Assembly (NCBI GenBank): GCA_034522175.1
Contig: JAXHLQ010000001.1
Span: forward strand, 4,402,001-4,466,000
Length of the DNA: 64,000 bases
Direction: 5' to 3'
Source: JAIPDZ01 sp034522175
Lineage (GTDB): Bacteria; Desulfobacterota; DSM-4660; Desulfatiglandales; Desulfatiglandaceae
Shown here: positions 18,499 to 26,851 of the stretch, in pieces
How positions within the stretch are numbered: the first letter of the stretch is position 1
Layout of the letters: each line of letters begins with the position of its first letter
Notes under the pieces: generated by a model
Databases searched by the model: none
Told to the model about the DNA's origin: nothing
Seen by the model: the letters and a program-made list of their open reading frames with translations, nothing else
Program-made: the position numbers and the translations under genes

Positions 18499-19860
18499 CT
18501 ATGTGCGTATCTTTTCCGTTATCTGCCTTACCCGGGCCATCACTTCTCTGGAATCCAGTGTCATGAATCTCCGGTCTTTCATGAGGATTCTCCCATCAAC
18601 GACGACGTCCTTTACGTCAGCGCCGGTGGCTGAATACACAAGGGTAGAGACGGGATTATAAAGGGGACATAGGTGTGGGCGATTAAGGTCTACTGTGATG
18701 ATGTCAGCCCGTTTTCCCTTCTCAAGGGTCCCGATCTCGTCTTGAAGTCCCAATACCGATGCGCTGCCTATGGTGGCCATACGAAGCGCGTCCAAGGCAC
18801 TCAAACTGGTTGGGTCCAGATCCGCCAATTTGGCCAGCTTGGCCGCACTGTCCATTTCGCAGAAGAGATCGAGATCATTGTTGGAACATGGCCCGTCCGT
18901 GCCGAGACCGACAGTTATCTCTTTCTTGAGAATGTCCATGATCCTGGCCGTTCCTGCACTTAGTTTCATGTTGCTCTCGGGAACATGGACCAGTCTGGCG
19001 CCGCGTTCCGCGATCAGGGCGATTTCATCGTCATCCACATGAATGCCGTGGGCGGCAATGAGGTCGGGATTCAAGAGACCCAAGTCGTCGAGATAATAGG
19101 CGGGCCGTTTTCCCGACTTGGACACCATATCGGATACTTCCTGAGCGGTTTCTGAAAGATGGATTTGAAGGGGCACCTGGTATTCCTGTGAGAGTTCCAT
19201 GGAATGGATCAGGGTTTCGGCGGCGCACGTGACAGGGCTGTGACAGAATACCCCCGGGATGACCCGGGGTGAGAAACCCCGCCAGCGCTCGATGAATGCC
19301 CTTCCCCGTTGCACGTTCTCTTTGGGGTCGGGTATACCCGGGGCCGGAAAATCGATAATGCCCTGGGCCAGAAGGCCTCTGAGACCCGCTTCATGGACGG
19401 CCCGAACAACGGCATCCTCAAAAAAGTAGCCATCCGCCATACAGGTGGTGCCGGACGCAATCATTTCCAGGCAGGCGAGGAGGGTGCCGTAATAGACGGA
19501 CGCGTCATTGAGGTACCTCTCCTCTGCGGGAAACACGTTTTCGAAGAGCCACTGATGAAGCGGGAGATCGTCGGCCATGCCGCGAAACAGGGTCATGGCG
19601 GCATGGGTGTGGCTGTTGACGAGCCCCGGCAGAATGATGCTGTCTCGGGCATCGATGACTTCTGCTTCATAAGGTGCTTTAAATGCCGGATCCCGGGCAT
19701 TTCCGATGGCCGTAATCCGGTTGCCGGAGACCCATATCATCGCATCGGAGATCATCATGGGTTCCTGGGTCATGGTCAGGGCAAGACCCCCTTTGATGAT
19801 CAGGTCGGGCGCCATGTTCGCTTTTTCGATATCGAGATCGAAGGGTTCAACAGTCGTCAT
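18499..19860 (-). CDS. mtaD: 5-methylthioadenosine/S-adenosylhomocysteine deaminase-type amidohydrolase
   Basis: 453 aa from ATG 19860, chosen because AAGGAAA precedes it; the open frame extends 15 codons further without a site. Metal and substrate motifs of the MtaD/TrzN group are present: LVNSHTHAAMTLFRG, QIHLSET, IAAHGIHVD, and LGTDGPCSNND, with C-terminal EKGKRADIITVDL. Expected reaction: deamination of methylthioadenosine or S-adenosylhomocysteine (or a related nucleoside) in SAM by-product salvage. It stands alone, divergent from the DUF1015 gene. Related deaminases act on other purines or guanine, so the exact substrate is open. Confidence 0.85.
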   Translation of the reverse strand: MTTVEPFDLDIEKANMAPDLIIKGGLALTMTQEPMMISDAMIWVSGNRITAIGNARDPAFKAPYEAEVIDARDSIILPGLVNSHTHAAMTLFRGMADDLPLHQWLFENVFPAEERYLNDASVYYGTLLACLEMIASGTTCMADGYFFEDAVVRAVHEAGLRGLLAQGIIDFPAPGIPDPKENVQRGRAFIERWRGFSPRVIPGVFCHSPVTCAAETLIHSMELSQEYQVPLQIHLSETAQEVSDMVSKSGKRPAYYLDDLGLLNPDLIAAHGIHVDDDEIALIAERGARLVHVPESNMKLSAGTARIMDILKKEITVGLGTDGPCSNNDLDLFCEMDSAAKLAKLADLDPTSLSALDALRMATIGSASVLGLQDEIGTLEKGKRADIITVDLNRPHLCPLYNPVSTLVYSATGADVKDVVVDGRILMKDRRFMTLDSREVMARVRQITEKIRT

Positions 19861-19965
19861 GAAGCGGTATTTCCTTTTGTTCCGGGCATTAAAATTCCTT
19901 GACACATAACAACCGGTAAGCGAGATTACATCCCTGGTTTGAACAAGCGTGCAAAGGAGTCATTT

Positions 19966-21321
19966 ATGGCCATTATCGCCCCTTTTAAGGGCCTAACCTA
20001 TAATTTTCATGAGAGAGATGATCTTTTTCGCCTGGTGGCCCCACCCTACGACGTGATCTCTCCCGAGGCGCAGGAGACATACTATCAGGCAGATCCCCAC
20101 AATGTCATCCGTTTAATCCTGGGGAAAAAAAAGACGGGTGACTCGGATTGGGACAACCGCTACACCCGGGCGGCGGATTTTTTTCAGCGGTGGCAGTCGG
20201 ACGGCACGCTGATTCGTGCAAAGGAGCCGTGTCTATATCTGACCGCCATGACATACGATCCGGGCAATGGTGACCCACAGCGGGTCCGATGGGGGCTCAT
20301 TGCCCTGGTGAGAATTGAAGAAGCCGGATCGCGTGTGATTCTTCCCCACGAAAGGACTTTTTCGGCGCACAAAAATGACCGCCTGAAGCTTTACCGGGCC
20401 TGCAATGCCCAGTTCAGCCAGATTTTCTGCATCTATGAGGACCCGGAGAATGGGGTTCTCAATGCCTGCAGGGCGGTGGCGGATTTCAGCCCTCAAATGG
20501 ATTTCGAACTCTCGGACGGAAGCCGGCATCGTTTGTGGGTGCTGGCGGATCGCCGCTTGTTCAAAACGGTCTCGGAAAACATGCGTGAGCGAACCATCTT
20601 TATCGCGGACGGCCACCATCGTTACGAGACATCGCGCAATTACCGCGACATCATGCGGGCACGGCATGGGCGTCGGCCTGAAAACCGGACATACGAATTT
20701 GTTATGATGTATCTTTCCAACCTGAGCGATGAAGGGTTGACCATTCTCCCCTCTCATCGTCTCGTGAAGCAGGTGGAAGGATTTGATGTGGCACCGTTTC
20801 TAAAAACGGTTTCGCAGTGGTTCAATATCAAAACCTTTCATGCGGAATGCCGGAATCTAACTGGAGAGTGCAGCCACATGAAATCAGAATTGGAGCAGGC
20901 CGGAAAGGAGACCACGGCCATCGCTTTCAGGCTCCATGAGAGTGATCAGTGGTACCTCTTTACACTCAAACCGGGGATGAGAGACCAGATGGGCGATGAT
21001 CTTCACCCGTCACTCAAGGATCTGGATGTGTTGGTCCTGTCTCGGTTCATCCTGCAGAAAGGCCTGGGGTTTACCAAGGAAGATCTCGATGATGAAGAGA
21101 TCTTTCATTACCAGAGCGCTTTCGAAACCGCTATTTCAAGTGTGAACGCGGGGGAATATCAGATGGCCTTCCTGCTCAATCCGACCCGCATGACCCATGT
21201 GAAGGCGGTGGCAGGGAATTCTCTCGTCATGCCCAGGAAGTCCACCTATTTTTATCCCAAGGTATTGAGCGGACTCGTATTCAACAAGATCGATCCCCAT
21301 GAACAGATCCAGGTTCCCTGA
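19966..21321 (+). CDS. DUF1015-family protein
   Basis: 451 aa. ATG 19966 follows CAAAGGAGTC at good spacing. Conserved DUF1015 features: MAIIAPFKGLTYN start, LVAPPYDVISPEA, DPHNVIRLIL, ILPHERTFSAHKNDRL, and FIADGHHRYETSRNYR. The conserved IADGHHRYET segment suggests a phosphate- or metal-binding site. Function of the family is not established. It overlaps the downstream methyltransferase gene by 23 bp, so the two are coupled. The family is common in anaerobes and often sits near serine or aminotransferase genes, which is only loosely the case here. Confidence 0.9.
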   Translation: MAIIAPFKGLTYNFHERDDLFRLVAPPYDVISPEAQETYYQADPHNVIRLILGKKKTGDSDWDNRYTRAADFFQRWQSDGTLIRAKEPCLYLTAMTYDPGNGDPQRVRWGLIALVRIEEAGSRVILPHERTFSAHKNDRLKLYRACNAQFSQIFCIYEDPENGVLNACRAVADFSPQMDFELSDGSRHRLWVLADRRLFKTVSENMRERTIFIADGHHRYETSRNYRDIMRARHGRRPENRTYEFVMMYLSNLSDEGLTILPSHRLVKQVEGFDVAPFLKTVSQWFNIKTFHAECRNLTGECSHMKSELEQAGKETTAIAFRLHESDQWYLFTLKPGMRDQMGDDLHPSLKDLDVLVLSRFILQKGLGFTKEDLDDEEIFHYQSAFETAISSVNAGEYQMAFLLNPTRMTHVKAVAGNSLVMPRKSTYFYPKVLSGLVFNKIDPHEQIQVP

Positions 21322-22027
21322 CGTCCCTCTGCGCACGAATGAACGGATGGATGCATTCCTGAACGGGGAATTACGACTCATCCAGTCCGAGGACGGCTAC
21401 CGGTTCTCCATCGACGCCGTGCTCCTTTCACAGTTCGTCAACATCAAGCCTGGAGATGTGATGGTGGATCTCGGTACGGGATGCGGGGTGATTCCCCTGA
21501 TTTTGTGCTTGAAAACGGACGTGGGCCGGGTGGTGGGGCTCGAGATTCAAGAGGAGCTGCTCTCACAGGCCGCGCGAAACGCCCGGCTCAACAGCCTTGA
21601 GAGGCGGATGGACGTGGTCCTGGGGGATATCAATCATCTGCCACTTATCGATGCCTTCGCCGATGGTGTGATCTGCAATCCCCCCTACCGGAGAAAGCAG
21701 AGCGGCCGCATCAACCCCGACCTTAGACGCGCCATTGCCCGGCATGAGATTCTCACCGACATGGACGATATCTTGGATGCCGCAAAGCGGTTGCTCAAAA
21801 AAAAGGGGCGGTTTGCCTTTGTCTATCCCGCCGAACGCCTAACGGATGTCTTCAACCGGCTCAGGCGGTTTGATCTGGAGCCCAAGCGACTCCAGGTGGC
21901 GTATCCATCCCTCGAATCCAGCGCCAAGCTAATCCTCATCGAGGCGGTTCAGGGGGCCAGGCCCGGCCTCCACATCCTGCCGCCCGTTATCGGTCAGGGG
22001 GATTTTTCTATTGCGGACCCACTTTGA
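21299..22027 (+). CDS. TrmN6-like tRNA1(Val) A37 N6-methyltransferase family protein
   Basis: 242 aa class I SAM methyltransferase. Motif I VDLGTGCGVIPLIL, motif II GLEIQEELL, and the N6-adenine catalytic motif ICNPPYRRKQSG are all present. The preceding segment RLIQSEDGYRFSIDAVLLSQF is typical of the YfiC/TrmN6 group. Expected role: methylation of adenine 37 in a tRNA. It overlaps the end of the DUF1015 gene and converges with the DciA-like gene with a 20-bp tail overlap. Confidence 0.85.
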   Translation: MNRSRFPDVPLRTNERMDAFLNGELRLIQSEDGYRFSIDAVLLSQFVNIKPGDVMVDLGTGCGVIPLILCLKTDVGRVVGLEIQEELLSQAARNARLNSLERRMDVVLGDINHLPLIDAFADGVICNPPYRRKQSGRINPDLRRAIARHEILTDMDDILDAAKRLLKKKGRFAFVYPAERLTDVFNRLRRFDLEPKRLQVAYPSLESSAKLILIEAVQGARPGLHILPPVIGQGDFSIADPL

Positions 22028-22385
22028 AATCGATTTTAATCACTGCATTTCTTTGGAGTTTTCGGTTTAGATCCGCTCGAATCCGCTTTTCCGAAAACCT
22101 GAGTTCCTGTAACCAGATGGGATCGGGAACGGTGACCTGCAAGCGTTTTTTTCGGATTCGCGTCGGTTTGCATACAGCGGAAAACTCTCCCACCACCTCG
22201 TGCCAGACCCGCCAGATATCGGCATCCTCCGAGTCGAAGGGCAGGGTGCCGTCGGTCATGAGATTGGCAATGACATCTGCCAGTGGGATCAGGTCCCTTT
22301 TTGCCGGTTCCATGCGGCGATCCATTTCCTTCGGGTGCTGGCTTATTTTGAGCCGGATCGGCCGACCCAAACAGATTTCATCCAT
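22008..22385 (-). CDS. DciA-like (DUF721) protein
   Basis: 125 aa. The core IWRVWHEVVGEFSAVCKPTR and LQVTVPDPIWLQELRF matches the DUF721 fold, whose best known member DciA helps load the replicative helicase. A short charged N-terminal extension precedes it. It lies 26 bp after a 64-codon ORF on the same strand, downstream of a promoter that carries a decayed cobalamin riboswitch. Whether this copy serves replication or another RNA/DNA-binding role cannot be read from sequence. Confidence 0.8.
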   Translation of the reverse strand: MDEICLGRPIRLKISQHPKEMDRRMEPAKRDLIPLADVIANLMTDGTLPFDSEDADIWRVWHEVVGEFSAVCKPTRIRKKRLQVTVPDPIWLQELRFSEKRIRADLNRKLQRNAVIKIDFKVGPQ

Positions 22386-22411
22386 AAAAGCTATTTATGG
22401 ATGGACACAGG

Positions 22412-22606
22412 CTAATTCATGGAAGGGCGCACCCACTTGGCGCCGAGCGTGAAGGGTTCTGATCGATAGTCTGTTTCGCTCAAGGCCAGTCCTCGTGAGT
22501 TCTTTCTGATCCACCAGTTGAACTGTCTGAGCAGCGTTGGATCATGAAAAATAAGGGTCTCCCCCAAAAATTTGAGTTCCTCTATGATTCGCCAGTAAAA
22601 CTGCAT
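22412..22606 (-). CDS. Small protein of unknown function, 64 aa
   Basis: Starts MQFYWRIIEELKFLGETL and ends GAKWVRPSMN. The ATG at 22606 is preceded by GAAGGGA with 6-nt spacing, a good ribosome site. A longer frame to 22696 runs through riboswitch-derived sequence and is not preferred. No known domain recognised; there is no signal or TM segment, and Trp and basic residues are frequent. It lies between the decayed cobalamin riboswitch and the DciA-like gene and is probably cotranscribed with the latter. Real expression is plausible, not proven. Confidence 0.5.
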   Translation of the reverse strand: MQFYWRIIEELKFLGETLIFHDPTLLRQFNWWIRKNSRGLALSETDYRSEPFTLGAKWVRPSMN

Positions 22607-22644
22607 GCCAAGTCCCTTCAATTGGTGTCCGCTGATATGGCTGA

Positions 22645-22706
22645 CGGCCTGACATTGGCTCACACGGCCGAAAGGGTTCCCTGTTAAACTCCTCAATGAG
22701 CACCCG
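22645..22706 (-). pseudogene. Decayed cobalamin riboswitch lacking its core
   Basis: Its 5' arm (TTCGGGTGCTCA, then AGTTTAACAGGGAA) and the segment CCCTTTCGGCCGTGTGAGCCA match the intact riboswitch at 28505-28706. The roughly 70 bases between two copies of TTCCCT (plus strand) in the intact copy are missing here, and no B12 box follows. It keeps the promoter next to it, so the leader probably no longer senses cobalamin. Confidence 0.7.
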
Positions 22707-22719
22707 AATGAAACTCGAT

Positions 22720-22748
22720 TATATAGACGGCCGTTTGGATCAAGTCAA
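22720..22748 (-). promoter_or_regulatory. Promoter upstream of the decayed riboswitch
   Basis: Minus strand TTGACT (22748-22743), 17-bp spacer, TATATA (22725-22720), with TATAAT overlapping two bases later. Layout and spacing parallel the promoter of the intact riboswitch at 28714-28743. Confidence 0.6.
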
Positions 22749-22837
22749 GAAAAAGACAATGCTTGCGGTGGCGTCAATACCCTTTTCGTGAAATCCATTT
22801 CAAATCCACGGGATTCTAACCTTATGGGGAGGATGTT

Positions 22838-23893
22838 TCAGAAGAGCCGCTCGATGGCCTCGATTAGTGCCCGGATTTCTTCGTCTGTGCCGATGGTGAT
22901 GCGGACAAATTCCTTAATCCCCTCAATATGGAAGTACCTGACGAGGATTCCGTTTTCCTTGAGGCGGGTATAGATGCGCTTTCCGGTCAGCCCCGATTTA
23001 CCCGCCAGGATGAAGTTGGCCCCGGACGGGAGCACCTCCCAGCCCATATCCCTGAGCGTTTTGGACAGATACTCCCGGCTTTGAATAATCTTCCGGATAA
23101 TCTCGTCATAGTAGGCCGTGTCCCGGATGGCGATCTCACCGATCTGCTGGGCAAGGAGGTCCGCGGGATAGGAATTGAAGGAATCTTTAACCGAGAAGAG
23201 GGCGTTGACCAGCTTCTCATCGCCCATGGCGAATCCCAGCCGCAGGGCGGCCAGGGACATGCTCTTGGAAAAGGTCCGGATGACGATGAGGTTTTGGAAC
23301 CGATCGATCAGGGATACGGCGCTCTCGCCGCCGAAATCGATATATGCCTCATCAACCACCACCACCCGATTCCTGGGGTATTGCGCCATCAGCGCGGTCA
23401 CCGCATCAAGGGACATGAGCACCCCGGTGGGGGCGTTGGGATTGGGAAAAACAATGCCGCAAGAAGGGTCTTTCACGTAGTCGCCGATGTCTATGGTGAA
23501 ATCCGCCTTCAACGGGATCTTTTGATACTGGATACCATAGAAATCGCAATACACCGGATAAAAGCTGTAGCTGAACTCCGGAAAAAGGAGGTTTCCCCTG
23601 GCACTGTCGAAAAATGCATAAAAGGCAAAAGCCAGCACCTCATCTGACCCGTTTCCCACAAAGACCTGCGCCTTGTCAATCCCGTACCGTTTTGCGATGG
23701 CCGTTCTCAGCGTCCCGAACAACGGAATCCGGATAGCGTCTGAGCTTTTCAATATCAAAGGACTTGAGATACGTCTCGATTTTCGGGGTCGGGGGTAGGG
23801 GTTTTCATTGGTGTTGAGCTTGATATACCGTCTGTCCTGGGGTTGTTCCCCGGGCACATAGGGTGTCAGCTTTTTGATTCTATCGGTGAGCAT
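22838..23893 (-). CDS. hisC: Histidinol-phosphate aminotransferase, with a compensated double frameshift
   Basis: 351 aa, PLP fold-type I. Motifs present: KLNTNENPYP at the start, VGNGSDEVL, FPNPNAPTGV, VVVDEAYIDFGGE, the PLP lysine in RTFSKSMSLAALRLG, and C-terminal FVRITIG. It transfers the amino group from glutamate to imidazole acetol phosphate in histidine synthesis. Residues about 35-59 read as nonsense in the given frame. The neighbouring frame there gives PTPKIETYLKSFDIEKLRRY, the normal HisC sequence. So a C is missing in a C-run after NPYP (near 23795) and a T is extra near 23734, restoring frame before LFGTLR. Start has GGGAG upstream. Confidence 0.9.
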   Translation of the reverse strand: MLTDRIKKLTPYVPGEQPQDRRYIKLNTNENPYPRPRKSRRISSPLILKSSDAIRIPLFGTLRTAIAKRYGIDKAQVFVGNGSDEVLAFAFYAFFDSARGNLLFPEFSYSFYPVYCDFYGIQYQKIPLKADFTIDIGDYVKDPSCGIVFPNPNAPTGVLMSLDAVTALMAQYPRNRVVVVDEAYIDFGGESAVSLIDRFQNLIVIRTFSKSMSLAALRLGFAMGDEKLVNALFSVKDSFNSYPADLLAQQIGEIAIRDTAYYDEIIRKIIQSREYLSKTLRDMGWEVLPSGANFILAGKSGLTGKRIYTRLKENGILVRYFHIEGIKEFVRITIGTDEEIRALIEAIERLF

Positions 23894-23990
23894 TCTTTTT
23901 TACTCCCAACTTAATGCAAAGGTATTCGGCCGTCTCAAGTAAATCGCATCCTCGCCAATGATTCGGCTTCGGTGCATCGGTTCCCAATTT

Positions 23991-24131
23991 GAGACCTTTG
24001 AAAAATCTTCAATTTTGGTTTAGCTCAAGGAAGACGAAAATTTCAACCACAGGAATATAATCAATATTTCGAGGATTGAAATTTGAGTCTGACGCCGAGA
24101 TCGAGCAAAAGGGGCGTTTTTCAAAGCTCTC
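23991..24131. mobile_element. MITE-like inverted-repeat element
   Basis: 141 bp flanked by GAGACCTTTGAAAAA at the left and, in reverse complement, GAGAGCTTTGAAAAACGCC at the right (14 of 15 outer positions match). No ORF. It lies in the 690-bp gap between hisC and the btuB gene, which otherwise holds the cobalamin leader. Confidence 0.6.
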
Positions 24132-24251
24132 AATTTTCTATCAGGAAGACCGCGTATTTATCAACCCTTTTCAAATGACTTTTCAAATGACAGTTCCTCC
24201 ATTTCGGCCTCATGATGAAATTATCAAGAATTGCAGGTGTTCAAGAAATGG

Positions 24252-24281
24252 TTGACAACTGTGGTGGAGACCGCGTAAAGA
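24252..24281 (+). promoter_or_regulatory. Promoter for the cobalamin-regulated TonB receptor
   Basis: TTGACA at 24252-24257, 18-bp spacer, TAAAGA at 24276-24281, just before the riboswitch aptamer. Confidence 0.5.
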
Positions 24282-24285
24282 ATTG

Positions 24286-24476
24286 ACAAAAGGTGCTCTT
24301 AGAGCTTAATAGGGAATCCCGTTAAAATCGGGAGTGGTCCCGCCGCTGTAACCCCGCCTTTATTCCTGAGTCGTAAAGGAGTAAAGGAACTCTTTTGGCG
24401 GTTTGATGCCACTGTCTCAATGAATTGGGATGGGAAGGCTGCCAAAAGGGCGAGGGAGCCAGAAAACCTGCCTTAA
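24286..24476 (+). promoter_or_regulatory. Cobalamin riboswitch (aptamer)
   Basis: Canonical order: GGTGCTC stem, TTAATAGGGAA, CCGCCGCTGTAA core, GCCACTG, GGGAAGG, and the B12 box GAGCCAGAAAACCTGCC at 24456-24472. It precedes a TonB receptor gene and a terminator, the usual off-switch arrangement for B12 uptake genes. Confidence 0.93.
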
Positions 24477-24545
24477 AAAAGCCGGGGTCCCGCGGTGAGA
24501 CGGGTTCAGGCAGAATGACAGCAAGGGTCAAGTAAACTGGGTGCA

Positions 24546-24579
24546 GCCCTTCAAGAATAGAACTTGAAGGGCTTTTTTT
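24546..24579 (+). terminator. Riboswitch-coupled intrinsic terminator that also covers the ribosome site
   Basis: Stem GCCCTTCAAG/CTTGAAGGGC (24546-24555 with 24563-24572), 7-nt loop, T7 tract, then directly the ATG at 24580. The 3' arm contains GAAGGG, the likely Shine-Dalgarno, so the hairpin can block both transcription and translation. Confidence 0.85.
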
Positions 24580-26653
24580 ATGGGTGTTTTAAAGGATGCT
24601 TTGAAGGTCTTGACGGGCAGAATCAGGGCAGCGGATAGCAGAACAGCGATTTGGCTTATCTTCGTCCCGTGCATGCTGTGTGCGATGGCACAGGTCGTGC
24701 GTGCCGAGGAAAAGGTCCACAGCCTGGAGACGGTGGTGGTGACAGCGGAAGCCATTGAGTCGAGTTATGAAACCCAGGACGTGGATACGGAAGCGTCTAC
24801 CGGTTTTGTTTCCGTGATCAAGCGGGAGGCATTCGAAGGAAAGATGGAGGACCTGGCAGAGGTGCTCCAGGACGAAGCCGGTATTCAGGTGCGCGAGTCT
24901 GGAGGTCTGGGGAGCTTTTCCACCGTGTCCATTCGAGGATCCACCAGCGATCAGGTGATGGTGTTCATGGATGGTGTGCTATTGAACGATGCGTCGGGTG
25001 GGGGTGTGGATCTCAGCAGTATCTCGCTGTCGGACGTGGAATCCATTGAAATCTATCGAGGGGTCACGCCCATCAACTTCGGCAAGGCCTCCATCGGCGG
25101 GGTCATCAATATCCGGACCCTTCGGGCGCAGGAGGGACTGAATGCCAGCGCTACGGCCGGTTACGGGTCTTTCAACACCCGAAAGCTGTCCGGATTCATC
25201 AATCACAAGCCCGGAAAATGGGATTACTTAGTGAGTGCCGGGTATCTCGGCAGTGACAATGATTTCAAGTTCTTAAACAACAACGGGACCGAATGGAACC
25301 CGGCCGATGATAAGTGGGAGAAGCGCAATAACGCACAGTTTGATCAAGGCAATGTCCTGGCCAAGGTGGGATATGATGTCACGCCGACGTTTCGTCTCTT
25401 TCTCGTGAACCAGTGGTTTTCAAAGGACCAGGGCTTGCTCAGCTGGAACAACAGCCCCGATACCGACGCCTCTCTTGACACAAGGCGAAACATTACCACA
25501 CTCAGCTTTATTGCCAATGACATCGGGCCGCTTGGATTGAATACGCGCACCAGCATCGATTATTCCCATAAGGATGAACTGTACGATGACAGCGAGGGTC
25601 AGATCGGTTTGGGTAGACAGAAAAACAGATACCTGAGCGATCGATATGGGGGCGAGTTCTTTATTGAGTGGCTGGCGGGCTTCAGTGCCTTGAGCTTCAT
25701 GGCGGATTTTCATCGTGAGACCTATGATCCAAGGAATCTCTTGACCGGCAGAAATCCCAACGACAGTACCCGGGACTTCCTCTCTCTCGGTCTTCAGGAC
25801 AGCCTTCTGTTTTTTGAGGATCGGTTGACCGTCACCCCGGCCGTCCGGTACACCTCGATTCACGATGATCTGAAGAGCGCCACCACCAACTGGGGAAGCC
25901 CGCTGCCCGGAAGGACGCGCGATGAAGACTACTGGAGCCCCCAGATCGGTCTCAAATACCGCCCCTTGGACTGGTTCACGTTGAAGGGAAATCTCGCCAA
26001 GGATGTCCGGGAGCCGTCCTTTCTTGAGCTGTTCGGGGATCGGGGTTTATTCTCGGGAATCCGGACCTCAAGGCGGAAAAGGGGTTAATTTTGATGCGGG
26101 GTTTGAGATCAATTGGCAGCCCAAAAATGAATGGTTGACCGGGATTTTATTGAGTGCAGCCTACTTTGGCAGCAATGTGGATGACATGATTGCCTTTGTG
26201 TATGATGCCCGGGGCATCGGCAGGGCGGAGAACATCGCCGAGGCGCGGATCCGGGGCCTGGAAGCCCAGATTTCCTTCGATTTTCTGAAATATTTTCGCT
26301 TTACGGGAAATGCCACCTGGCAGGACCCCAAGAATGAGAGCCAGGTCAAGGCCTTTGCCGGCAAGGTCTTACCCGGTAGATGGCAGCGGTCCTATCTCGG
26401 GAGGATCGAAGGCCGGTACGCAGGGCTCAAAGCCCACATCGAGTGCATCAGGGAAACCGGGATGTTTTACGACAGCGCCAATCTGGTGGAGGCCGAGGAC
26501 AAGACCCTGTTCAATGCCGGCATTTCCTGGCTCTTCCATTCCTTTCTATTCAGCCTCGAGGGTCGAAACCTGGGGAATGACCATTACGAGGACTTTCACG
26601 GCTACCCCATGCCCGGAAGGGCCTTTTATTTTACCGTAGGGTATCGGTACTGA
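24580..26653 (+). CDS. btuB: TonB-dependent outer-membrane receptor, BtuB type, with two indels
   Basis: About 691 aa when two lost bases are restored. Signal peptide (IWLIFVPCMLCAMAQVVRA), a plug domain with VIKREAFEGKMEDLAEVLQ, VSIRGSTSDQVMVFMDGVLLND and IEIYRGVTPINFG, then a 22-strand-type barrel ending in FYFTVGYRY with the C-terminal aromatic. Control by the cobalamin riboswitch makes cobalamin or a cobamide the expected ligand. The frame breaks twice within about 40 bp (26054-26085): between the breaks the third frame reads NPDLKAEK, the expected barrel motif, and after the second break GVNFDAGFEINW resumes. The rest is intact, so the receptor is likely functional in the cell. No TonB-box or btuFCD genes are in the window. 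Confidence 0.88.
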
Positions 26654-26713
26654 CGATTCATCCAAATGATGCATCGCTATTCCGGATCATTTCTCGATAT
26701 GGGTTCCTTCGTC

Positions 26714-26734
26714 ATGCCGGACTTGATCCGGCAT
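26714..26734. repeat. REP-like palindrome
   Basis: Perfect 8-bp stem ATGCCGGA/TCCGGCAT with loop CTTGA, within GTCATGCC...GGCATCCAG. This dispersed type of intergenic palindrome is common in many proteobacteria; here it lies between two convergent genes and could also act as a transcript-end hairpin. Confidence 0.6.
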
Positions 26735-26851
26735 CCAGCAATTTAAGCGCTCGCTCAAAAATCGGGGGCAACGTGACCTGAAGGCGTGGAATCGACGGGA
26801 ACCCCCATGGTGAATCGATCCGATCCACCACCGGAGTGATTCTCCTTGGGC

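Noticed and set aside
22607..22696. Longer version of the 64-aa protein
   Set aside because: The extra codons lie in riboswitch-derived sequence and a good ribosome site precedes the internal ATG at 22606.
26714..26734. ATGCCGGA/TCCGGCAT palindrome as a new regulatory site
   Set aside because: It matches a widely dispersed intergenic palindrome type and sits between convergent gene ends.
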